Assembly: GCA_003023535.1 (NCBI GenBank)
Contig: PXSC01000041.1
Coordinates: 9,107 to 28,357, forward strand
Origin: Halobacteriales archaeon QS_9_70_65
GTDB lineage: Archaea > Halobacteriota > Halobacteria > Halobacteriales > Haloarculaceae
Length of the DNA: 19,251 nucleotides
Direction: 5' to 3'
The stretch's first letter is position 1. Each line of letters starts with the position of its first letter. Positions 13,002-19,251 of the stretch are shown here, one piece after another. The notes below the pieces were generated by a model. It saw only the letters and a list, made by a program, of their open reading frames with translations, searched no databases and was not told the origin of the DNA. The position numbers and the translations under genes are program-made.

Positions 13002-14314
13002 GCCCCGGCCCCCTCGGGGTCGGCCTGAAAGGCTTCGGTCGGCACTTCCTCGGCTTCCCCGTAGATGGAAAAGCCGGTCAGGTCGCCGGATTTGACACGC
13101 TGCCAGGCCTGGTCGGCGAACTCCACGCCGAGCATCCAGGTGCCGGCCGGGTACTCCCGTGACTCGCCGCCGTCCGGCAGCGTGAACGTGGCGGCCTCTT
13201 TCAGCGTCCACGACTCGATGGGCGCGCCCCGGCCCGAGAGCAAGTCATGATCGGTGTCGATGTTCCGGAACTCGGCGAGGAACTCGTGCGCGGCCTCCTC
13301 GATTTCGTCCGCTGGAATCACGTCGCCCTGTTTGTCGGTTTCGTTCGGAATCAGCACGGGTGCCCATGCCTTCTGCTGCTCGCGTTCGCCGTCGTCGGCC
13401 TTCACCACCAGCGGCGCGGTCACGCCCCAGTCAGCGTCCGCTGCGTCCGTCTCGGCGTCCTTCGCCATAATCCACTGACTGTCTTGCGCCGGGTCGCCCA
13501 CCCCGCTCACGTACGTCACCTGGAGGTCCTGAAGCACGCTTTTCGCGTCCGGGTTCTCAAGTTCGCGCATGAACTCCGCGATACCGCCGTCCTCCAAGTC
13601 GTACTGCTCGGCGAGGTCGGGGTTCGCGGCCACCAGGTCGCACGCCGCTTCGGGGTCGTCTACGGCGTCCACGTCGTTCATGTGAGTCACGCAGGCCTGA
13701 CGGTCCTCGAAGGGTCCCATGCCCTCGCTCTCGCCGTCCGCCGGGGCGTCGGGGGTGTCGGTCCCATCCGGTCCCTCGGGTACGTCGGGTTTCCCCAGGG
13801 TGTCACCATCCATGTAGTGGTCCGGGGATGGGCCGGACATGGCGGCCAGGGATTTGGCCACGTCCTCGGCGTCCACGTCCGCGCCTGCCGCTCCGTCGGC
13901 GTCCTTCCCGATGGGGCTGCCGCCGGTAAGCTGGTTGAGCGAGTCGGCGATCTCCCGCAGCAGCTCGTGCTCGCTCATATTGATCTGCTCGTGCCTCCCG
14001 CCTGGCTTCCAGTACGCTTCCAGGGCGGACCTATCCCACTGGTTCTGTCCCTTCGCCACGTCGTCGCTGGGGTCGTCGGTGTCCTCGAAGTCCTTCTTTA
14101 CGGCGCGCTCCGCGGACGCCTGGAGGCTGCCGTCGGGGGCGTCCTTCTCGGTCGGTTCGTGCTTCTGAATCCCGGGGGTGTGTGCGTCCCCGAGCACGTC
14201 GGTTATTTCCTCGGCACTCCAGGTTCCAGGGTTCCCGGGGCTGTCGTCGGTCGTCGTCTCGAACTGGTGCTTCCGCACGGGTTCGCGGTCGTCGGTGTCG
14301 TTCGGGTGCGACAT
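12998..14314 (-). CDS. XkdF-like phage prohead protease domain protein
   Basis: A 438-aa acidic protein. The C-terminal third (about 265-425) reads like the XkdF putative serine protease domain: VTYVSGVGDPAQDSQWIMAK, WAPVLIPNETDKQGDVI, EEAAHEFLAEFRNIDTDHD, then GTWMLGV and GDLTGFSIYG. H356 and S416 are the likely catalytic residues. The N-terminal part is low complexity, with an internal MGPFEDRQACVTHMND segment (about residues 200-230) similar to a short Cys-containing motif common in phage head proteins. XkdF-type proteases mature proheads in tailed viruses. Here the gene stands without portal or capsid genes, so it would act on a partner virus capsid or be a relic. It is first in its operon; AT-rich promoter DNA lies upstream. 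Confidence 0.82.
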   Translation of the reverse strand: MSHPNDTDDREPVRKHQFETTTDDSPGNPGTWSAEEITDVLGDAHTPGIQKHEPTEKDAPDGSLQASAERAVKKDFEDTDDPSDDVAKGQNQWDRSALEAYWKPGGRHEQINMSEHELLREIADSLNQLTGGSPIGKDADGAAGADVDAEDVAKSLAAMSGPSPDHYMDGDTLGKPDVPEGPDGTDTPDAPADGESEGMGPFEDRQACVTHMNDVDAVDDPEAACDLVAANPDLAEQYDLEDGGIAEFMRELENPDAKSVLQDLQVTYVSGVGDPAQDSQWIMAKDAETDAADADWGVTAPLVVKADDGEREQQKAWAPVLIPNETDKQGDVIPADEIEEAAHEFLAEFRNIDTDHDLLSGRGAPIESWTLKEAATFTLPDGGESREYPAGTWMLGVEFADQAWQRVKSGDLTGFSIYGEAEEVPTEAFQADPEGAGA

Positions 14315-14345
14315 ACGCGAGTCCAGGGCTGCCAGGTACTTCTAA

Positions 14346-14381
14346 CCCGTTTATCAGACTAATTAATTTTATGCGTACAAA
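14346..14381 (-). promoter_or_regulatory. AT-rich promoter region of the XkdF-like operon
   Basis: The stretch with TTAATTAG and GATAAAC on the minus strand is the most AT-rich DNA near the operon start and lies 32-67 nt upstream of the ATG at 14314. No clear Shine-Dalgarno precedes the ATG. Confidence 0.4.
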
Positions 14382-14493
14382 TTCGCCGCGTCGTGCGGTA
14401 ATTTCGTGTCAAATTCTGGTTAGCCGGTAGATTTACACCCTCGGTAGTCAGAGTGAGAAACGGGCCGCACCCACCCCCTCGGGGAAGCGGCCT

Positions 14494-14636
14494 GGATTCG
14501 CCTGTCGGTGAATCCTGTTCCCCCGTCGTCGGCCTGTTCGGGTCCGCCCGCTGGGTGGCTCCCCACCCTCCGGGTGGATTTTCGTATCATACCGCCAGCG
14601 GTGGCTCGGGGTTTCGCGTGAACTTTGCGCGAAACC
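14494..14636. terminator. Cluster of three hairpins after the YdjM-like gene
   Basis: GGTTTCGCG/CGCGAAACC (14610-14636, 9-bp stem, 9-nt loop) begins 6 bp beyond the YdjM-like stop. CCACCC/GGGTGG (14563-14577, 3-nt loop) and GGATTC/GAATCC (14494-14515, 10-nt loop) follow. The first is a good terminator candidate for the leftward integrase-ydjM transcript. The 327-bp stretch 14315-14641 contains no gene I can support beyond these and the promoter of the XkdF operon. Confidence 0.5.
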
Positions 14637-14641
14637 AGCCG

Positions 14642-15136
14642 TCAGGCCGCGAGAAGGTTCCCCAGGGCCAGTGCGGCCCCAGCCGCGAGCACCCCGAGTG
14701 CCAGCAGGGCGTAATTCGCCACCGGGTTGCTGGCGCGGGCCAGGTCGTAGGAGAAGTGCCGGTCCCTATACGGGGCCAGCGGACGGACGCCAGCCGGTGT
14801 GAGCGCGTCCGCCAGGATATGTGAGCCGACGGTCGCCACCCCCACCACGAACGCCCACACGGCCAGCGCGAGCGCCGAGAGTAGGCCGTGCTCCGTGCCG
14901 GACAGCCCACCGAGCACCCCGAGCACCGCGCCGACCGCCAGGGCGAACCACACGGTGTGCGTCGGCCCTCGGTGCTTCAGGCCCGGCACCCGCTGGTCGT
15001 AGTCGGGGAGCATGGCCAGCACCACCGCGCCGCCAGCCCCGAGCAGCGTCAGGGTCCCGAACCCCAGCGCCAGGGTGAGCGCCCCGACTGGCGCGTAGGC
15101 GAGCAGGGCCGCGCCGACGTGGCCCTCGCGGTGCAT
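14642..15136 (-). CDS. YdjM/DUF457-like membrane metal-dependent hydrolase
   Basis: A 164-aa integral membrane protein with the family's metal-binding pattern: MHREGH at the N-terminus (H2, H6), LPDYD (D45, D47), KHRGPTHT (H55, H60) and GSHILADALTPAG (H106, D110). Four or five hydrophobic helices separate these motifs, ending in a Leu/Ala-rich helix. Bacterial relatives include LexA-regulated YdjM. In haloarchaea such proteins are frequent in proviruses, possibly acting on lipids or the cell envelope, though no reaction is established. It starts 6 nt after the integrase stop and is likely co-transcribed with it. Confidence 0.85.
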   Translation of the reverse strand: MHREGHVGAALLAYAPVGALTLALGFGTLTLLGAGGAVVLAMLPDYDQRVPGLKHRGPTHTVWFALAVGAVLGVLGGLSGTEHGLLSALALAVWAFVVGVATVGSHILADALTPAGVRPLAPYRDRHFSYDLARASNPVANYALLALGVLAAGAALALGNLLAA

Positions 15137-15142
15137 GGGTCG

Positions 15143-16450
15143 CTATTCGTCCTCCTCCATCCGGTCGAGTAGGGCCGCTTTCACCTCGGGGTCATCCAGC
15201 AGATCATCCAGGGCGTCGATTTTGCCCTGCTGCTCGTCGTCGCCCGGCTCCGTGTCGCGGTAATCCTGTTTCACGTCCGCCTGAATCTGCTTTTCGGCGC
15301 TCTTCGCGTCCGGTGCGAACACCATCCCACAGCCGGCGCAGGCCTTCGCGTCGTCGGCCAGGTGGTCCCCGCAGGTCGGACATACCGCCGGCGTCAGCGG
15401 GCTGTCGTCGGTCGGCTCCGCCATGCCGGCAGCCACCTCGGCGGCCTGGATGTGGTCGTCGTTAGTCAGGTGGGCATACGTCGTCTCCATGACCGTGGAG
15501 TCCGGCTTGTGGCCGATGATATGCTTGATGGTGGCGTCGTCCATGTCGTAGTCGCGTTTGGCGATGGTGACGAACGTGTGCCGGAAAGTGTGGGCGTGGA
15601 CCCTGGAGCGGTCGATACCGGCGCTCTCCGCGATACGCTTCAGGATACGATTAAGCGACTGCTGGGACAGCATTTCCCCCGCGTTCGGCCCGCGGCTCCA
15701 CGACGGCAGGTTAGTCAGCAGGTAGTCGTCAGGGTTCTTCGTCGGGTGGTCCTTCAGCCAGTCGTGGACCGCCCGCTTCGCGCCCAGCAGCGGCCGCTTC
15801 TTACCATTTTCGTCGGCACCCTTCAGGCCGCCGTCCGGATTAAGGTAGAACACCCCCTCGTCGGGCCGCATGTCCTTCACCCGGAGCGACTGGAGCGCGC
15901 CGATACGCTGGCCGGTGTTCACCAGTAACTCAAATAGCGCCCTGTCCCGCGGATTATCTACCTCGGCCCGCATGTCCTCCACCTCGTCAGGGTCGAATAT
16001 CTTGTGTTCGTCCACCGGCGTCCGACCGGGGTTCATCACCTCCACGTCCGTCGGGTCCACCCCCAGGTCGTCGTGGTACTGGAAGAACGTGCGAAGGATG
16101 CCCTGGTAAGACGACAGCGTGGACTCCGCCAGGCCGTCGTCCTTCACATCCGGGTGCCGCCCCGTCAGGTGGTCGCTCATCAGCTGATTCACGTCGTCGG
16201 CGTCGGCGTCCGTCAGGTCCCCGTCCAGCCGCTCCGCCATCTTATGAAGCGTGTTGGTGTATGACCGCAGGGAGTGGCCGCTATCCGTCGTCTTTATGCC
16301 CCGGCTCGGCTGGGCCAGCGCCGTCTCGTCCCGGCCGTCCAGGCACTCCAGAATCGCGTCGTGGTCGGCGGTGGAAATTCGGCCCTCGTCGTGGGCGTCG
16401 GTCAGCCGGTCGCGCTCTTTCTCGTACTGCTGCCGTGGGCTGGTAGCCAT
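15143..16450 (-). CDS. int: Tyrosine integrase with C-terminal zinc ribbon
   Basis: A 435-aa phage/XerCD-type recombinase. The SAM-like core-binding region is at about 55-140. Catalytic residues are readable: R182 in NTGQRIGAL, H287 and R290 in HTFRHTF, H314 in IIGHKPD, and the nucleophile Y325 in TTYAHLT. A zinc ribbon follows (C357, C360, C371, C374), then an acidic tail. It presumably catalyses integration and excision at the 11-bp core. The gene begins 48 bp from attR and reads inward, the usual place. A TATA-like CAATAAG (minus strand, about 16475-16481) lies 25-31 nt upstream of the ATG, inside the right terminal inverted repeat, so integrase binding could regulate its own transcription. 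Confidence 0.95.
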   Translation of the reverse strand: MATSPRQQYEKERDRLTDAHDEGRISTADHDAILECLDGRDETALAQPSRGIKTTDSGHSLRSYTNTLHKMAERLDGDLTDADADDVNQLMSDHLTGRHPDVKDDGLAESTLSSYQGILRTFFQYHDDLGVDPTDVEVMNPGRTPVDEHKIFDPDEVEDMRAEVDNPRDRALFELLVNTGQRIGALQSLRVKDMRPDEGVFYLNPDGGLKGADENGKKRPLLGAKRAVHDWLKDHPTKNPDDYLLTNLPSWSRGPNAGEMLSQQSLNRILKRIAESAGIDRSRVHAHTFRHTFVTIAKRDYDMDDATIKHIIGHKPDSTVMETTYAHLTNDDHIQAAEVAAGMAEPTDDSPLTPAVCPTCGDHLADDAKACAGCGMVFAPDAKSAEKQIQADVKQDYRDTEPGDDEQQGKIDALDDLLDDPEVKAALLDRMEEDE

Positions 16451-16471
16451 GACATCCCTACCTCTATTCCG

Positions 16472-16501
16472 CTACTTATTGAACGTTCTGATCGTGCGAA
16501 G
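16472..16501. repeat. Right terminal inverted repeat beside attR
   Basis: Inward-read partner of 9304-9333, 21 of 30 identical without gaps. It contains the TATA-like box of the integrase gene. Confidence 0.65.
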
Positions 16502-16508
16502 TGGTTCT
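16498..16508 (+). repeat. attR core
   Basis: GAAGTGGTTCT, identical to 9295-9305. The next host bases (GTTCG) complete the Cys and Ser codons of the EKWFCSN motif. Confidence 0.93.
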
Positions 16509-17701
16509 GTTCGAACATCGACGCCGAGGGCGCACTCGCGCTGGCGCGGACCCCGGACGCGCCGGAGGGCGTCGAGGGGCTGTCGCTATTTCTCGTGCCG
16601 CGAACCAAGCCGGACGGCGAGGTCAACGAGGCGCACTTCCGGCGGCTGAAGGACAAACTCGGCACCATCTCGGTGCCGACGGGCGAGATCGAGTACCAGG
16701 GCGCCGAGGCCTACCTCGTCGGCGAGGAGGGCGAGGGATTCCGGGCGATGGCCGAGATGATGAACTTCGAGCGACTGACGAACGCGACGGGCGCGGTCGG
16801 CGTGATGGGCCGGGCGCTGCTGGAGGCGAAGGTCCACGCCGCCGACCGGGAGGCCTTCGGCGACGCCATCGACGAGTACCCCCTGATGCGCCGGGACCTC
16901 GTCGACATGACCGTCGACTACGAGGCGGCCGCCGCGTTCTCCTTCGAGGCGGCGCGGCTGCTGGACGAGCGGGAACGGCAGGCGTCGCGCGGCGACGCGG
17001 AACGAGCGAGCAGGGAGCGGAGCGACCCGCGGGACGAGGAAGACGACTCGGCGGCCTACAAGCTGATGCGGCTGTTCATCCCCGTCGCGAAGTACAAGAC
17101 CGCCCGGATGGCCGTCGACACGACCTCCTACGCGATGGAGGTGCTGGGCGGCAACGGCTACGTCCGCGAGCACACGACCGAGCGGCTGCTCCGGGACGCG
17201 CAGGTGCTGCCCATCTGGGAGGGGCCGTCGAACATCCTCGCGCTGGACACCCTGCGGGCGCTGAACTGCGAGGACGCCCACGAGGCGTTGCTGCCGTACG
17301 TCGACGAGCGGCTCGAGGCGGTCGAGCACCCGTCCCTGGAGGCGCCGGCGGCGACCGCCGAGGACCGGTTCCACGAGCTGCAGGGCGCGCTGGCGACGCT
17401 GGCAACCGAGGACGACGACTACGCCCAGTACCACGCCAAGCGGCTGGCGGACCTCGTCTTCGACGTCGTCACGGCGGCGCTGCTGCTGGCGGAGGCACAG
17501 ACGGCCCTCGACCGGGACGACGACGGCCGGAAAGCGCTGGTCGCACGGCGGTTCGTCGAGACACGGTTCGGCGACGACGAGGCCTACGGTGTCGCCTCCG
17601 GCGAGCGGTTCGCCACGGAGGACGACATCTTCGCGGCCGTCGCCCACTACGCCCGCGTCGACCCGGAGTCGCTGGTCGAAACGGCCCCGGCCGACGACTG
17701 A
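16499..17701 (+). pseudogene. AidB-like acyl-CoA dehydrogenase, 3' part displaced by integration
   Basis: From attR the frame encodes KWFCSNIDAEGALALARTPD and the rest of the ACAD: LGTISVPTGEI, the MMNFERLTNATGAVGVMGR helix, GGNGYVREHTTERLLRDAQV and PIWEGPSNILALDTL with the conserved acidic residue, then a long C-terminal helical extension. It has lost its promoter and start codon, so it is silent unless excision occurs or the integrase-side region drives it. Joined to 8615-9304 it gives 627 residues, a large AidB-like protein. A low-complexity insert of about 25 residues (QASRGDAERASRERSDPRDE) interrupts the helical domain and contains a perfect 7-bp, 3-nt-loop hairpin (16982-16998). Confidence 0.93.
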
Positions 17702-17776
17702 CCGGCGGCCGTCGGCGACGGCCGGCGTCCCGTTCCGTTCCAGCAGCGGTAAGAGCATCGGCCACGAAACAGTGGT

Positions 17777-18172
17777 ATGGACCCCGAGGCTACCGTGCGG
17801 ACGTACTACGAGGCGCTCCGGGCGGGGGAGCCGCTGCACCCGTTCTTCGCCCACGAGGAGTCGACCGTCAAGTTCGGCATCGGCGAGCGGCTGACCGGCT
17901 ACGAGGCGGTCCGGGCCGGCCTGGAGGCACAGACCGAGACGACCGAGGGGTGGGTCGTCGACTCCGGGCGGCTGCTCGTCGGGACCGCCGGCGACCACGC
18001 GTGGTTCTCCGACGACGTGTTCATGGCCTGGACCGACGTCGAGCGGGACCGCCGTTACGAGTTCGACACCCGCTGGAGCGGGACGCTGCAGCGCCGCGCG
18101 GACGACGCCGACCTCGAAACGCCGTGGCGGTTCGTCGGCATGCACGTCAGCACGGAGGGGGAAACGGCGTGA
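17777..18172 (+). CDS. NTF2/SnoaL-like fold protein
   Basis: A 131-aa protein with the cone-shaped alpha+beta fold pattern of the NTF2/SnoaL superfamily: an N-terminal helix with VRTYYEALRAGEPLHPFF, GYEAVRAGLEAQ, then strands (GWVVDSGRLLVG, AWFSDDVFMAW, RYEFDTRWSGTLQR, PWRFVGMHVS). This resembles haloarchaeal nuclear-transport-factor-2-family proteins; ligand or reaction unknown. A TAAGAG box about 25 nt before the ATG may be its promoter. Its stop overlaps the next gene's GTG (GTGA), so the two are likely co-translated. Confidence 0.78.
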   Translation: MDPEATVRTYYEALRAGEPLHPFFAHEESTVKFGIGERLTGYEAVRAGLEAQTETTEGWVVDSGRLLVGTAGDHAWFSDDVFMAWTDVERDRRYEFDTRWSGTLQRRADDADLETPWRFVGMHVSTEGETA

Positions 18173-18405
18173 CCGGCCCCGTCTCCGAGGAGGACCGCGA
18201 GCGGACGATGGGCCGACTGAAGATCGGCAGCGTCCTGCTGGTGGGGGTGTCGTCCGGGCTCATCACCTCGCAGGGCGACGCCTCCCTCCGGGTGGTCGTC
18301 GCCGCCGTCGCCGCGGGGCTGGCGCTCGGCGTCGTCCTCGTCCGGTACCTGTTTCCGAGTCTCGAGGGGCTGTCGCCGGCCTCCGACCGCGACTACCGGC
18401 GATGA
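18169..18405 (+). CDS. Small two-helix membrane protein
   Basis: A 78-aa protein that begins with GTG 18169 in a GTGA overlap with the NTF2-like gene. After a charged N-terminus (TGPVSEEDRERTMGRLK) come two hydrophobic helices (about 17-34 and 42-62) and a short polar tail ending SDRDYRR. It is a typical unnamed haloarchaeal membrane protein. Its stop codon is directly followed by the right end of an IS200/IS605-type element, so downstream context has been replaced. Confidence 0.7.
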   Translation: MTGPVSEEDRERTMGRLKIGSVLLVGVSSGLITSQGDASLRVVVAAVAAGLALGVVLVRYLFPSLEGLSPASDRDYRR

Positions 18406-18441
18406 CATCCTCCCCGGTGTGAACGCCGGGGTTTCCTCTCG
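18406..18441. repeat. Right end of an IS200/IS605-type element
   Basis: The stretch CATCCTCCCCGG with its pairing CCGGGG (stem 18412-18420 / 18423-18431, one G-T pair) and the following TTTCCTCTCGC is the characteristic 3' end of haloarchaeal IS200/IS605 tnpB elements. In the antisense direction it would form part of the guide-RNA (omega RNA) scaffold. It abuts the stop codon of the preceding gene. Confidence 0.6.
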
Positions 18442-18458
18442 CAGGAGTCTCAGTCGGC

Positions 18459-19136
18459 CTAAGATTCTCCGGAGGCAACATTCCCGCTAAGGGCGGTACT
18501 CGGGTCTGTACGCTGTTCGTTGGGACTTTCACGAGAGGATGGTGCCGCCTGTTCGATGTGCCGCTCAAGGAACGTCCTCGATGCCACGAGGTCGGCGTGG
18601 CCCTCGAAGCCACACGGACAGGTCAGCGTGTCCCGATGCCGCGTCGTCCGATCCGTTGACCCACACTGCGGGCACTCCTGGCTCGTCCACGCCTCCGACC
18701 GAACCTCCACCGAGATACCGTACTCTTCGGCGGTACACGCCAGCCGTTCGGTGAACTGCTTGAACGCCCAGAAGTTGTGCGTCTTCGCGTTCGTCTCGAC
18801 CGACCAGTGCGTTTCCAAGACGTCGGTCAACCCGCCGATGTACACGGTGGCGACGCCCTCATCGTACAGGCGTTCGATGAGGTCGCGGCACAACGCCTCT
18901 TGGGCGTGGTCGCGGCGACGAGTGCGTCTGCGGTACAGCCGCCGGATGCGCTGGCTGCTGTACCGCCCCTTGCGGAGTTTGGACTGGAGGCGAGCGATTT
19001 CGGCGGTGGTCTCGCGGAACCGCTCGAACAGCCCGCGGCCCTCGTAGAGGTACTGGTCGCCGGTCGACGTGGTGCAGGCGACGAGGTTGTCGGCACCGAT
19101 GTCCAGAGCGGTCATCAGACTACGTCTGATGGGCAA
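18459..19136 (-). pseudogene. tnpB: TnpB (IS200/IS605 OrfB), C-terminal part, interrupted
   Basis: From [16 protein letters not shown] (ATG 19115) the text follows a haloarchaeal TnpB: RuvC-I Asp in [28 protein letters not shown], then [17 protein letters not shown], the zinc finger [26 protein letters not shown], with RuvC-III Asp in GHADL. Relatives have GDLTDVLE at the RuvC-II position; here the Asp is Gly (IGGLTDVLE), which probably abolishes cleavage. Upstream of 19115 the expected frame is lost: a TGA lies at about 19137-19139, and two hairpins sit exactly where the RuvC-I strand should be preceded by conserved sequence. The N-terminal half lies outside the window or has been lost. The tail ([13 protein letters not shown] onward) looks non-native. 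Confidence 0.85.
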
Positions 19137-19177
19137 TCAGAAATCTCCGATTTCTGATGACGGCCTCCTCAGAGGCC
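19113..19177. repeat. Three hairpins interrupting tnpB
   Basis: CATCAGAC-TAC-GTCTGATG (19113-19131, 8-bp stem), ATCAGAAATC / GATTTCTGAT around TCC (19136-19158, 10-bp stem) and GGCCTC-CTCA-GAGGCC (19162-19177). The first two have exactly 3-nt loops like those in the 4176-4479 array. An outer GGGCAA (19131-19136) pairs with TTGCCC (19185-19190). Confidence 0.88.
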
Positions 19178-19251
19178 AGTGGAGTTGCCCGTGTATCTGT
19201 AACGGCCACGGGCTGCGAAGCTCGGAAGGTGCCGTCAATATCGTCGTACCA

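Larger units (their letters stand above)
9295..16508. mobile_element. 7.2-kb integrative element inside the AidB-like gene
   Basis: The element lies between two copies of GAAGTGGTTCT; one repeat unit plus interior is 7,203 bp. A tyrosine integrase sits against the right end and reads inward. All twelve recognised genes are on the minus strand. The content is viral in flavour (integrase, YdjM-like hydrolase, XkdF-like prohead protease, coiled-coil protein, HTH protein that may be a small terminase, RHH-like regulator, zinc-ribbon mini-proteins). No capsid, portal, tail, large terminase, polymerase or recognisable Rep gene is found. I infer a virus satellite or a strongly reduced provirus. Element genes look somewhat less GC-rich than the host, with AT-rich promoter regions. 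Confidence 0.93.

Noticed and set aside
14453..14824. Plus-strand open frame in the element intergenic region
   Set aside because: It runs antisense into the YdjM-like gene, opposes the direction of every element gene, and has no recognisable motif.
16501..18168. Long plus-strand open frame running through the ACAD 3' part
   Set aside because: Gly/Arg-rich translation in the wrong frame of the ACAD; only its last part from 18169 is a believable gene.

Overview
The window comes from a haloarchaeon (class Halobacteria). It has very high GC, strongly acidic proteins, leaderless-type promoters with TATA-like boxes about 25 nt before the ATG, and families typical of the group: an MBF1-type regulator, AlaX, a DUF5822-like membrane protein, a TumE/TumA toxin-antitoxin pair with an HVO_A0114-type antitoxin, and an IS200/IS605 TnpB. 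Every statement below rests on reading the sequence and on recalled family knowledge; no search was run.

Host region 1-8480. A zinc-ribbon mini-protein, an MBF1-like regulator with a perfect palindrome against its start codon, an alanyl-tRNA editing protein, an acyl-CoA dehydrogenase (ACAD) with an in-frame internal deletion, a HAD phosphatase and a small membrane protein come first. A MITE-like element (12-bp direct repeats at 4064 and 4548, imperfect terminal inverted repeats) follows; its interior is a run of eleven perfect stem-loops, all with 3-nt loops. Next is a frameshifted panB, a TumE/TumA module, and a second, chimeric and broken panB 3' fragment that shares 100 identical bases with the first. 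A beta-keto acid cleavage enzyme (BKACE) and an enoyl-CoA hydratase are transcribed leftward, divergently from a large AidB-like ACAD.

Integrated element 9295-16508. The AidB-like gene is cut at its conserved EKWFCSN codons by a 7.2-kb element flanked by an 11-bp direct repeat (GAAGTGGTTCT). Joining the host sequence across the repeat restores one 627-aa reading frame exactly. All 12 recognised element genes read leftward: tyrosine integrase beside attR, YdjM-like membrane hydrolase, XkdF-like prohead protease, coiled-coil protein, HTH protein that may be a terminase small subunit, two small proteins (one a 40-aa zinc ribbon), a VapB/RHH-like regulator, a 43-aa protein, a larger DNA-binding-like protein with an in-frame TAG near its N-terminus, and an 84-aa Cys/His protein. 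No capsid, portal, tail or large terminase gene is present. This is the gene set expected of a virus satellite or a strongly reduced provirus, and it is the most interesting object in the window.

Host region 16508-19251. The 3' part of the AidB-like gene, an NTF2-like protein and a two-helix membrane protein are followed by the right end of an IS200/IS605-type element. Its tnpB lacks the expected RuvC-II acidic residue and is interrupted by the same kind of triplet-loop hairpins seen in the MITE and inside the AidB-like gene. The fatty-acid/acyl-CoA genes (two ACADs, hydratase, BKACE) suggest a catabolic cluster, but both ACADs and panB are damaged, so the locus is decaying or in flux.
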